A stretch of DNA of 64,000 nucleotides from Azolla caroliniana (lineage: Eukaryota > Polypodiophyta), in the NCBI GenBank assembly GCA_043228905.1, contig JBHGNT010000002.1:20770001-20834000 (forward strand), given 5' to 3'. The position numbers were made by a program, and so were the translations under genes. Positions 33,487 to 43,359 of this stretch are shown one piece after another. Positions within the stretch are counted from its first letter, which is position 1. The number at the start of each line of letters is the position of its first letter. Below the pieces are notes generated by a model, which was not told the DNA's origin, did not search any database, and worked only from the letters and a program-made list of their open reading frames with translations.

Positions 33487-36400
33487 ATGTCCAGCCAAAT
33501 GGAAGGGGAAGAAGGGTGTTTAGAATTACCCCTCAATGATCATAAAGATAGGGATGATGCTATCAGGACACAACAAGCCATACGAAACTATTGGGCAGAA
33601 AAAAAAAGGAAACATTGTCAATTGTTGAAGGATACGAAAGCCACACTCACACTCAATAAAGGTAAGGATAGTTTAGCTGAGAATGTAAGTAATGCGACTA
33701 CCATCATAGAGAGAAAGGTTGTAGACTATTTCAATGTTCAAACCAAGCACATCAGCAATGAAGAAAAGAAGGTAGTACTTTATGGAATATGTAATGATCC
33801 ATCGATAAAGGACTTAGTTGATTGTGATGGTCTTAATGCAAACATATCATCTATTTTAGTAAATAATCTTCGTAATAGTTTCGTATCCATGAGCAGGTCA
33901 GAAGATGATCTTGTCTTAAAAAGGTCTAGTCTAATGATGTTACTTAATAGTGATGTTGACGATATAAACATCAGTGAGCTATCTAAGGTAATTGGTGTTA
34001 GTAGAAAAACAGTGTACAATACAATGAACCGTATAATTTCCTCGGGTGAAGGAACTAGTCTACTAAAGCTAACTACAAGATGTAAGCCAATGACACCCAT
34101 AACATTTGAAATCAAGGATGTAATCACAATGTTTTGGACTAATGAGAGTAGGGTTTCACCCAATAAAAAGGATTTATGCAAGAAACGTGTTGGAAGAGAT
34201 CAATACGAGGAGCATCCCATTCATCTTCTTGATGTACCTCAGGTATTTACATTTATCTCAACATTTGTTTTGACTCTACTCGGTAAGTTAATTAGCTCAG
34301 TTAGCAGAAAAGCTAATTAGCTTATCAGTTACATTTACCTCAGTTAGCTACTAGGATAGCTACTACATAGGTAACTGACTACTCTCAATAGCTACTACCA
34401 TGATAGCTAATTAGCTATTCTCAATAGCTAATTTAGGTACTACCAGATAATTAGCTGTACTGGTAGCTAGTTAGCTATCATGGTAGCTAGTTAGCTATTT
34501 CGTTATTACTAGCTAATTAGCTATTAGGAAAGCTAATTAGCTACCATGATAGCTAATTAGCTACTAGGATAGCTACTACATAGGTAACTAGCTACTCTCA
34601 ATAGCTACTACCATGATAGCTAATTAGCTATTCTCAATAGCTAATTTAGGTACTACCAGATAATTAGTTGTACTGGTAGCTAGTTACTATCATGGTAGCT
34701 AGTTTGCTATTTCGTTATTACCAGCTAATTAGCTACTAGGAAAGCTAATTAGCTACCATGATAGCTAATTAGCTTACTAGGATAGCTAATTAGCCACCGT
34801 GATAGCTAATTAGCTACTAGACTATCTAATTTGCTACCATGATAGCTAATTAGTTAGGACAGCTAATTAGCCCCCATTATAGCTAATTAGCTACTAGACC
34901 AGCTAATTAGCTACCATGATAGCTAATTAGCTACTAGACCAGCTAATTAGCTACCATGATAGCTAATTAGTTACTAGGACAGCTAATTAGCCACCATGAT
35001 AGCTAATTAGCTACTAGACCAGCTAATTAGCTACCATGATAGCTAATTAGTTACTAGGACAGCTAATTAGCCACCATGATAGCTAATTAGCTACTAGACC
35101 CGCTAATTAGCTACCATGATATTAGCTACTAGACCAGCTAATTAGCTACCATGATAGCTAATTAGTTACTAGGAAAGCTAATTAGCCACCATGATAGCTA
35201 ATTAGCTACTAGAGCAACTAATTAGCTACCATGATAGCTAATTAGCTACTACGACAGCTAATTAGCTACTACAACAGCTAATTAGATACCATGATAGCTA
35301 ATTAGCTACTAGAATAGCTAATAAGCTACTAGAATAGCTAATTAGCTACTAGAATAGCTAATAAGCTACTAGAATAGCTAATTAGCTACTAGAATAGCTA
35401 ATTAGCTACTAGGATAGTTAGCTAGTTCTGAGAATAACTAATTCCCCTTTATTACGCAGGTCGATTTATTTATTAGGTTCAAACGAATGCATCCAACTAT
35501 CAAAGTTCAACTACGAACATTCAAGTCTCTTAAGCCACACTTTGTGAGATGCTTAAAGGATCGATACACATGTTGTTGCATTTACCATGTACAGATGGGT
35601 TTTTTGAAGGACTCTGTTAATCTACTACGTCACCATAGCGCATCCCTAACTAATACAGTTTGCACATGTGGGTACCCAATCTGTCGATCAAGCCCGCAAG
35701 AGGAGTGTAAATCATCTGAGCACGTTATCTCTTCCATGAGTTATTTATTAGATTCAATATTGTGTCCGAGAGAAACTGACGCTATCTTCCATATTCATAA
35801 ATGTGTCATGAGTTTATGTCAAGATTGTGGCCCTACTAGATTTAGGTGGTGTCCAAATGAATTGAGTAGTGAAATATTGATCTCTGTGAAGTTATTTGAG
35901 TCAGTGAACACCAATTTCGAAGGAAAGGTGTGTAAAAGAAAGGATCTAGTTCGAAAGATGCTTAAACCAAGGGATTTGGTGTCTCTGTTTGTAGTATCTC
36001 TAGGAAAGTTCATTAAACACAACTTCATTTATTCATGGCAGGCCCATCAGTTTAAGACTTGCATATCTGATTTCCCAAATGATGTAGTAGTCTCAATAGT
36101 AGATTTTGCAGAGAATTATACTTTCAAGCAACAGAATGAAATTCAATCTATGCATTGGTGTTCAGTTCAGGTAACCATTTTTGTGCACATAACATATTTT
36201 CGAGTTTCAGGTGATGTTAAAAAAGTAATTCATTTCTTTATTTCCGATGATAAGAAGCATGATACCTTGTTCGTCCAACACTGTTTTAAGTTACATTGGC
36301 AGTGGTTATTAGCTCAACGTTTGGAGCTTACTCAACATTGGCTCTGGTCTGACAGAGCTGCGTCACAATTCAAGGCTCGACGTCCATTTTATTTTGTGGG

Positions 36401-37037
36401 GAGGTATCCTGCTATAACAGGTTTGGAGATGAGATGGAATTTTTTTGGGTCTAGCCATGGTAAAGGTGAACATGATGGTGCAGGGGTTGTTATAAAGCGG
36501 GCACTTACCCATGAACAACTAAAGACAGATGGTGTGCACATGAATTGTGCATCACATGTAGTTGAATTTTTAAGAACAAATATGTCAACGAGTACCACAG
36601 GTGTTTATTCCTCGCAAGTCCGAGATATCAAACGTGAATTTTGGGAAGTGAAGATAGATGAAGTAAATAGGGAGAAGACCTGGAAGTGCCAAGGAATTCC
36701 CGAATTGCAATCTCTGCATGTTGTTCGCGGTTATTCCAGGTTGGATGGTCATTGTATTGCGATTAGAGAATTGACTTGTTTTTGCTTCCATTGTGTGCAG
36801 GGAAATTGGAGATATTGTCTAAACAAAGCATACATTCATAATTGGGAGTATCACACTCTGAATGATAAGGAAGTAGTTGATGGAGAAACAGGGCAGAATG
36901 CTGACTTCACATATGAGGGACTTGGAGATACTTTGAGTGATGTCCTGAACGTTGGGGATAACTTCGCTGTAAATGGTGAAGAAGGAAATTCAGAGGGTGT
37001 TGATTTCTATATATTAAAGTGCACGGTTAGTAAATAG
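33487..37037 (+). CDS. Sola-like DDD transposase, two exons
   Basis: Exon 1 33487-34242 (252 codons), intron 34243-35459, exon 2 35460-37037. The GT-AG join is in phase (HLLDVPQ to VDLFIRFKRMHP), about 777 aa. Exon 1 is charged and has a helix-turn-helix (INISELSKVIGVSRKTVYNT, about residues 158-178), probably for DNA binding. Exon 2 begins with a region typical of such transposases (IKVQLRTFKSLKPHFVRCLK, then RYTCCCIYHVQM) followed by a Cys/His-rich stretch (CTCGYPIC, HKCVMSLCQDC). A DDD triad is proposed: Asp in VVSIVDFAENY (36102), Asp in LWSDRAASQFK (36351) and Asp in SSHGKGEHDGAG (36474). The TAG at 37035 is followed by 62 more open codons in the same frame (to 37226), so it may be a premature stop. 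The ATG at 33487 is the first in frame. Confidence 0.82.
34243..35459 (+). repeat. Palindrome array filling the transposase intron (1217 bp)
   Basis: From about 34283 to 35430 the intron consists of AGCTAATTAGCT palindromes spaced by short variable linkers (ACCATGAT, ACTAGACC, ACTAGGAC). Monomers are about 20 bp; near 34880-35130 four monomers form an 80-bp higher-order unit. A longer early segment (34340-34540) is duplicated at about 34560-34760. The flanking donor CAG/GTATTTAC and acceptor ATTACGCAG/GTC bound the array closely. The core TAATTA is the classical homeodomain site. Confidence 0.92.
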
Positions 37038-37226
37038 TGTGCAAGGCAGAATATTGTAGATGTATGGGGAAATTTTGTATCTGCCGGGACATTCTACATC
37101 GAAGGCATTTTTTATGCAAAACTAGATGACTACGAATGTGTACAGGCTGTTAGAAGACAAACCAGCGGCGTACATGTACTCTCATTTGGTCAGGTGCATC
37201 AATGTCCCAATGTTAGAATACAATAG
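37038..37226 (+). CDS. Open extension of transposase beyond a TAG
   Basis: The frame stays open for 62 codons after the TAG at 37035-37037 and reads NIVDVWGNFVSAGTFYIEGI, then FYAKLDDYECVQAVRRQ and VHVLSFGQVHQCPNV before the next TAG at 37224. It looks like protein rather than random sequence (WGNFV, YIEG, hydrophobic alternation). The simplest reading is a C-terminal part cut off by a CAG-to-TAG change; readthrough is the alternative. Confidence 0.5.
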   Translation, partial: CARQNIVDVWGNFVSAGTFYIEGIFYAKLDDYECVQAVRRQTSGVHVLSFGQVHQCPNVRIQ

Positions 37227-37745
37227 TTGCTCAGGTTTATACACTGTTGGTGCTAATGTGTATGAATGTATTTACAATAGTATGCCATGGAATTTGTAGC
37301 TACAAGTAGCACTTACCATGTTCTCTTGTAAAACAAACATGTATTTTGCGAAAACAGTTAAATAAATTCGTTTGGAATCAATTTCTTGTATACAGTCTGC
37401 TTTCTGTGCTTCTTTCTCAATAAAATCATGTCTTTTTTGTTAAGTTTTAAGTTATAAGTTATAGCGAAATAGTCATCAGTAGCTAATTAGCTGTACAAAT
37501 GCAGCTAATTAGCTGTCAATAGCTAAATAGTCATCAATAGCATGAAATCAACAATCTGCAACATATTCCTCAAATTACACAGTAGATAAGTACAGTGGGA
37601 ACAAGTAATTAAATTCTTCATTGAATAATGTCATCTCTTTACATATTTATAAATTACCATTGGAAATGTCTACAAATCTCCTATAAACAGCTAAGCTCTT
37701 GCTAGTCAGTGGAACGAGTCTACATATATTATCTGCATATCGAGC
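37227..37745. other. Spacer between the two convergent transposon genes
   Basis: About 0.5 kb that should contain both 3' UTRs. AATAAAATC near 37421 (plus) could be a polyadenylation signal. AGCTAATTAGCT occurs twice at about 37481-37519, with a repeated TAGTCATCA-TAGC context on both sides. No coding signal. Confidence 0.6.
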
Positions 37746-38216
37746 TCAGTATGGAGTCCACAACCATGCACCTAGTTGGCAACTCATTGTTTGCACCAGG
37801 TACTGTTCAGGCATTTCCTCGGGTAGAATGAGACAGCATCTCCGAATATTGAAGTAGTGTCGGAAATGTTCTGTATCCAAAATCAATGTATTGTCGGCAT
37901 TATATTCAGGCCAAGTAGCCCAAAAATCAGAAAGTCTCTTGAATCTTGCAGCTTCCATTTGCTCACAATTTTCTCGTGCCCATTGACCTTTAAAACGACT
38001 TCGCCATTTTGGGAAGAATCTTGCCAAACACTTCCACACATCTGATTTTGGTTTTTCACTCCAAATAAACAAATCAAAGTATTGCACAATCCACTCAAGA
38101 AACTGATTCGCGTCCCTCCTTGGCTGCATATATCTCACACTCATCAAGACTTTATCAAGCTCCAAGATCAAGGCTCTTCTTTCGACTTCTAGTGGTTTAG
38201 GTTTCCATTCCTGAAA
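37746..38216 (-). CDS. FCP1/NIF-like (HAD phosphatase) module, catalytic Asp altered
   Basis: In frame beyond the TAG at 38217-38219, this reads ERRALILELDKVLMSVRYMQ, then RRDANQFLEWIVQYFDLFIW and SEKPKSDVWKCL, then ADNTLILDTEHFRHYFNI. The arrangement matches CTD-phosphatase (FCP1/NIF) domains: a hydrophobic strand with DLDGTL near the start, Y-RP-FL, F-VAIWSS, and a late NTLL-DDSP strand. Here the nucleophile motif DxDGT reads ELDKV and DDSP reads DTEH, so phosphatase activity is unlikely; a binding role is more plausible. Fold assignment is by pattern only. Confidence 0.6.
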   Translation of the reverse strand, partial: FQEWKPKPLEVERRALILELDKVLMSVRYMQPRRDANQFLEWIVQYFDLFIWSEKPKSDVWKCLARFFPKWRSRFKGQWARENCEQMEAARFKRLSDFWATWPEYNADNTLILDTEHFRHYFNIRRCCLILPEEMPEQYLVQTMSCQLGAWLWTPY

Positions 38217-41200
38217 CTAAGCTGCTGTTACACCATTTTCTAGTAGAATACGATCAATCTCAATCAGCTCAGGTTCGGCAAACACAACTGGCGTCCTTTT
38301 CCTCTTCAAACCCCTAGTCGACTGTGTTGGGCTTGGCTTCACATTCTGGTGCTCTTGTTTTGTCGACTTAGTTATCAATCCTTGGATTACCTCGGTGCAT
38401 GTAGCTACTGATCTGCTCGATATCAGTCCACTGGTATCACATGCTGCATCTACCTGCAACACCAAGTCATCCGTGCTACATGCTGCATCTACCTGCAACA
38501 CTAAGTCATCCGTGCAACATGCTTGATCAACTTGTGTGACCAGATCACTTGTGTCAATTGCTACATCTACTTTCAAGATGGGGCCCTTTAAACATGCCGC
38601 AACATCAACAGTATCCACACTGCCATTGGCCTTACGAGCAATAGAATCAAACCCTTTAGACTCTGCAACATCAGAAAACACCAACATATTCACACTCACA
38701 AAGTAACTAACAGTCTCACAAAACAATATCCTGAACATCAAAGAGTTTCAGTCATAGAACAACACTCTACAAATTATTTTGGAAAAACATCATAGAGTTC
38801 CATTACATAATGTGGATCAAGCAACAACCAATCTGAGGTTTTACTTGTCCAACTGGATAGTAAAACTTTATAAAACCCTAGCAAAATCCCTAAGCTAAAA
38901 ATCATATCCAACTAAACAATATTTCACTCCACTACGTCTGGGCCCCTTGACCGAGTAACTGGTCTTGTTCCCGATCGTGGTCCCTTCTTCAGCCTTTTTC
39001 TGGTTGGTTCCCCATTTAGCCTTGCTTCTTTCACCCAATGCGCAAGTGTGTCCTCCTCCGACAACCTTCCCATCGCCTCAACAGCTAATTGCACATCAGC
39101 CGTTTCTTGAACTAGCTTTTCAAGTACAGAGGGATCTGTTTGGACATTTTCAGTAGTTGGGCTCGGTGGGGTGGAATCAAGGTCTTGAGATTCGAAGAAA
39201 TGTTGCATCAAGTGTTCATAAACACTGTTGTTGTGAACCTCTGTTTTACATGTTGTTTCCACTATTTCATTGCATTTCACATCGTTGCCTAATTCAGTAC
39301 ACTGTTCCAAAAGAATAGGGTGGAGCTGATTTGAAGGAGATGTGATAGCCGGACTCTTACTTTCAGCCACGTTGGCAGCAGTATCCTCATCTGTTGCAGC
39401 GTCATCAGCACCAGACACATCATGTGCCGTCCTTAATCCACAAGATTCTACAATAACATGGCAGCTATTTAGGATAACTAATTAGCTACTTTACTAAACT
39501 ATGGTAGAAGCTAGGATAGCTAATTAGCTAGTACAATAGCTAATTAGCTAGTACGATAGCTAATTAGGATAGCTAATTAGCTAGTACGATAGCTAATTAG
39601 CTACTTTACTCAACTATGGTAGTAGCTAGGATAGATAATTAGCTACTATGGTAGCTAATTAGCTACTTTACTCAACTATGGTAGTAGCTAGGATAGCTAA
39701 TTAATTAGCTACTTTACTCAACTATGGTAGTAGCAAGGATAGCTAATTAGCTACTATGGTAGCTAATTAGCAACTTTACTCAACTATGGTAGTAGCTAGG
39801 ATAACTAATTAATTAGCTACTTTACTCAACTATGGTAGTAGCTAGGATAGCTTATTAGCTACTTTACTAAACTATGGTAGTAGATAGGATAGCTAATTAG
39901 CTACTATGGTAGCTAATTAACTACTTTACTCAACTATGGTAGTAGCTAGGATAGCTAATTAGCTACTAGGATAGCCAATTAGCTACTAGGATAGCTAATT
40001 AGCTAGTAGGATAGCTAATTAGCTACAATGAAAGATAATTAGCTACTTTCTCAACTATGTAGTAGCTAGGATAGCTTATTAGCTACTAGGATAGCTAATT
40101 AGCTGCTAGTAGCTAATTAGCTACTAGGATAGCTTATTAGCTACTTTACACAACTATGGCAGTAGCTAATTAGCTACTATGATAGCTAATTAGCTAGTAG
40201 GATAGCTAATTAGTTGCCAATAGCTAATTAGCTACTAGGATAGCTAATTAGCTAGTAGGATAGCTAATTAGTTGCTAGTAGCTAATTAGCTAGTAGGATA
40301 GCTAATTAGCTTTTTTACACAACTATGGTACTAGCTAATTAGCTAGTACCATAGCTAATTAGCTACTAGGATAGCTAATTAGCTACTAGGATAGCTTATT
40401 AGCTACTTTACACAACTATGGCAGTAGCTAATTAGTTACTAGGATAGCTAATTAGTTGCCAGTAGCTAATTAGCTAGTAGGATAGCTAATTAGCTTTTTT
40501 ACACAACTATGGTACTAGCTAATTAGCTAGTACCATAGCTAATTAGCTACTAGGATAGCTAATTAGCTAGTAGCTCATTAGCTGCTAGTAACTAATTAGC
40601 TAGTAGGATAGCTAATTAGAAAAGACTAAGCTTATTAGCTACAGTATGGTATACTTGTTAGTTTTCTCCACTCATTTGGTAGAGCTGTACTGCAATCTCC
40701 CAAACAGAATGCAGCAATTCGACAGGCATGTTGAAAACAAAGCAGATGGTATGTGTGGTTGCATGGTTGTAGGTGAACCAACAAAGACACAGTTTTGTCC
40801 TCCACACCTAACCCGCAAGCGATGCAACGTGCTTGAACTGTCAATAAATCATTTTCTGGTTCTGCTTCATTTGGTAAGGGACCAAGAATGTTCAGGTCCA
40901 AATCTTGTCTGGTCCTTACCATTCCCTCCACAAAATGTAGCTGCTTCTTAAGGCAGCTAACTACCTGTTCTTGATGAATGTATTGTTCCTTCAACGCAAC
41001 AGAGAAATTTACCGATTAATTATTCTTGTTGTTGAAAGATACACCAACTTTGCTCAGGAATCGTTTACTTACTTGAAGCTTATCCAAATTGTAATCTGCA
41101 ATAGTATTTACACCTAGAAGGTCCAGGTTCATTGAAAGAACCTGGATCTCTATTTGCAGTTCTATTTTACGCTGGGGATCCAGTGGCCCCTCTAATTCAA

Positions 41201-42817
41201 GCTCCTGTTGCGCAACCTATTCCAGATAATGCTTGATTAGCACATTTTACCCTTAAATTTATTTATAACATAATCACATACCAGCAAAACAATAGTTACC
41301 TGAATCTTATTTCTAATTGTTGTAACAACGGAAGTAACTTTGCTCTCCATTGCAGAAGCCATTGTGGCTTTCTCTAAATCAGTCTTAAAAAATGCCAATG
41401 TCTCACAGGCTTCATGGACTTTTTTTAGCATATAGCTAACCAATGTCTCACCTGTATCATCGACATTGGCTTTCCTTGGGTGTCGGTGTGGTGTATGCCC
41501 CCGGTCTTGTTGGGAGTCAGCAGTTGCATCAACAGCTGCCATGCTCCAAAATCTGTCTATTTTTTGTGCCAAGGTCCCCATCTTTCGGCATCTTTTTACC
41601 GATGCCTCACCATAGACTGCCCAAGCTACCCTATACATTTCAGGGTCTCTGGATTCCTTCGTTGTTTTGCAATACTCATATGCAAATGCTCTAGCAACTG
41701 AAACTGACAACTCATTGCAGTCTCATGCAGTCATCGTACAAGTCGGCTCGTACATGCTTCAACTTGACCTTGCCTTTGACTCTAGGCACTGTATATACTG
41801 TCATCCAGTCTACATCACTGATCAATTTATCACTTAGGACAGCAGGGTCAACACCCTCGAGTGACAGACCATAGGTGTTGTGGAAGTCCTCCTTTGTCTC
41901 GCAAAATTTTGCGAAGTTTAGCACTCTCGTATACGGAGGAACGAGCCATCTGAAATATCATTTCAGAAATCAGAAATAGTGCAAAATCAGAATATGTGAG
42001 AATCAGAAACCCCAATCAACAACAACAAAAATGGTGCAAAATCTTTAACTTAGCAAATCAAAAACCCTAATCATAATTTGTATTCAGAAATTTGAAATCA
42101 GAAACCCTAATCAAAATCTGTAATAAGAAGATTGTAACCAGAAACCTTATTCAGAAATTCTAATAAGAAATTCTAATCAGAAATTTATAATCAAAAACCC
42201 TAATCAGAAATTTCAATCAGAAACCCTAATAAAAAATTTCTATCACAAACCCTAATTAGAAATCCTAAACAGAAATTTATAAACAAAAACCCTATTAAGA
42301 AATTCTAATCAGAAATTCTAATCTGTAATCAAAATTTGTAACCAGAAACCCTATTCAGAAATTCTAATCAGAAATTTATAATAAAAAACCCTAATCAGAA
42401 ATTTCAATCAAAAACCCTAATCAGAAATTTCAATCACAAACCCTAATCAGAAATTCTAATCAGAAATTTATAAACAAAAACCCTAATCAGAAATTTCAAT
42501 CAGAAACCCCAATCATCACTAAAGACAGGATTAAACACAAAAAAAGTAATATAAACACACCTGTTGCTACTCCCTGATTTGCGAGACATCCTTGTATAGG
42601 ACTCCAAGAACTTCGCCCTATTCGATTTTGGGGAAATATGAATCGGCACCAAAGTTCAAACAGTAGTAAAAAAGAAAAAACAAATGTTTGGGGTTTCTGT
42701 AACTGAAACATACCTGGACGATGATCGAGCGGGTTCTGTGTTGTAGCTCTCAATCTGCAATGTCGATTTTCTACTGTTGCGGGAGCTACGTCTGCGTTTG
42801 TGCTCTGAGTACTCCAT
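37746..42817 (-). CDS. Transposon accessory gene: RING-like cluster plus FCP1/NIF-like module, seven exons
   Basis: Minus-strand exons: 42817-42714, 42617-42561, 41949-41300, 41216-41073, 40988-40655, 39447-38936, 38660-37746; all introns GT-AG. Phases agree except for a 10-bp tandem microduplication near 41717-41736 that shifts the frame. Without it the product would be about 901 aa. Exon 1 has a basic start (MEYSEHKRRRSSRNSRKS). Exons 3-5 encode a mainly helical region. Exon 5 holds a RING-like pattern: C-x2-C-x17-C-x-H-x2-H-x2-C-x10-C-x3-C (RCIACGLG, then QPCNHTYHLLCF). Exon 6 is acidic then very basic (KRLKKGPRSGTRPVTRSR), a likely nuclear signal. Exon 7 has two near-identical CSTDDLVLQVDAA units, then a TAG at 38217, then the FCP1-like module (separate entry). 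I do not recognise the whole protein; the last join (exon 6 to 7, weak donor GTAGTG) is the least certain. Confidence 0.68.
39448..40654 (-). repeat. Palindrome array filling accessory-gene intron 5 (1207 bp)
   Basis: From about 39465 to 40632 the DNA is built from AGCTAATTAGCT and one-base variants, with linkers such as ACTTTACTCAACTATGGTAG and TACTAGGAT. Monomers near 20 bp are interspersed with 60-80 bp units carrying the CAACTATGGTAG block. The array is bounded by a donor (AACAA/GTATACC) at 40654 and an acceptor (ATTGTAG/AATC) at 39448, and the exons it separates join in phase. It mirrors the transposase intron in position and in length (1207 against 1217 bp). Confidence 0.88.
41717..41736 (-). 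other. 10-bp tandem microduplication causing a frameshift
   Basis: The minus strand reads GACTGCATGA followed by GACTGCAATGA. Removing one copy restores a continuous frame (YDDC joined to NELSVSVARAF) and also makes the phases of exons 3 and 4 agree. It therefore looks like a recent inactivating change. Confidence 0.72.
41990..42530 (-). repeat. AAACCCTAAT-rich degenerate repeat in accessory-gene intron 2
   Basis: A degenerate tandem repeat alternating AAACCCTAATCAGAA and ATTTCAATCAGAA-type units. At least nine exact AAACCCTAAT are visible, plus variants. AAACCCTA is the plant telo-box and one telomere unit, but the copies here are interspersed and not head-to-tail, so this is not a telomere tract. 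It lies about 190-830 bp downstream of the gene's start codon. Confidence 0.85.
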
Positions 42818-42969
42818 CTGCATTCAAAATCAGACTTAGGCTAAACAGGAAATTGATGACATTGAAGTCGACCTTAGATGATGGTGCTATTCCCCAAGTT
42901 CCACTATGTCTGAAACAGAAGTTCAAATATTTGAGTTTTTTCATAAATTAGTTTTTCAAATATTTGATT

Positions 42970-43045
42970 TTCCCACAAAAAAGACTAGCTAAAAAAATAG
43001 CTAATTAGCTATGGCCATTTTAGTAGCTAATTAGCTATAATAGTG
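42970..43045. repeat. Subterminal palindromes, right end
   Basis: AGCTAATTAGCT occurs at about 42999 and 43025, within 70 bases of the right terminal inverted repeat. Confidence 0.9.
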
Positions 43046-43068
43046 TTTCCACTCGCATGCTTTTACCC
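43044..43068 (-). repeat. Right terminal inverted repeat
   Basis: Read inward: GGGTAAAAGCATGCGAGTGG then AAACA; one mismatch to the left end over 25 bases. Confidence 0.93.
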
Positions 43069-43072
43069 TAAT
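43069..43072. repeat. Right target-site duplication TAAT
   Basis: TAAT right after the element, then CCGAC, continuing the LTR of gypsy B exactly as at 50724 onward. Confidence 0.92.
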
Positions 43073-43335
43073 CCGACTTTATCGGCTACTTAACAATAAG
43101 GCCGTCACTTAATACACGCGTAAGATATAACAATTAACACAGAACAGTAATCAATACGTGACGATAAAACAAGAAGCTTATATTAATTCTCCGTTAAAGT
43201 TTTACATTGTAACCGGGCCTTTATATAGGTCACCGATGCTGTGTACAAAACGGTGCCAACCGGCACCTGTTCGGAACCGGTCCGGATCCGGATCGGCATA
43301 CCGATTCCGGTCCGTCCGTTCACCACATAATTATA
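43073..43335 (-). repeat. 3' LTR of gypsy B, second piece
   Basis: Continues the LTR from CCGACTT(T/A)ATCGGCTACTT to the end ATAATTATA, matching 50724-50986 with few differences. Confidence 0.92.
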
Positions 43336-43359
43336 CTCTACTCTACTTAATTAAAATAT

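Larger units (their letters stand above)
32270..43068. mobile_element. 10.8-kb Sola-like DNA transposon with two convergent genes
   Basis: The element is 10,799 bp. Its ends are inverted repeats: GGGTGAAAGCATGCGAGTGG on the left, GGGTAAAAGCATGCGAGTGG reading inward on the right (24 of 25 matching including the next AAACA). It is flanked by TAAT duplicated once. Order: left TIR, palindromes, 83-bp tandem repeats, transposase exon 1, palindrome-array intron, transposase exon 2, 0.5-kb spacer with palindromes, then the minus-strand accessory gene with its own palindrome-array intron, palindromes, right TIR. A DDD-type transposase plus a 4-bp duplication fits the published description of the Sola superfamily; the subgroup is not assigned and the accessory gene is not something I know from Sola elements. 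Confidence 0.85.

Noticed and set aside
33780-34181. Minus-strand open frame inside transposase exon 1
   Set aside because: Shadow of the real plus-strand exon; no motif and no splice context.
37746-38216. Ulp1-type protease as often captured by plant transposons
   Set aside because: No His-Asp-Cys protease pattern; the landmarks FDLFIW and NTLILD match the FCP1/NIF fold better.
34283-40632. Palindrome arrays as CRISPR arrays
   Set aside because: The linkers are short, variable and themselves repeated; there are no unique spacers and no cas genes, and the host is a plant nuclear genome. They are satellite-like arrays in introns.
41990-42530. Interstitial telomere tract
   Set aside because: AAACCCTAAT units are separated by non-telomeric ATTTCAATCAGAA-type sequence and never occur head to tail.
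32270-43068. Assignment to PIF/Harbinger (3-bp TAA duplication) or CACTA
   Set aside because: The flanks and the empty site support a 4-bp TAAT with symmetric GGG ends, and the transposase lacks the Harbinger or CACTA signature motifs; a DDD pattern with HGKG-DG fits Sola better.
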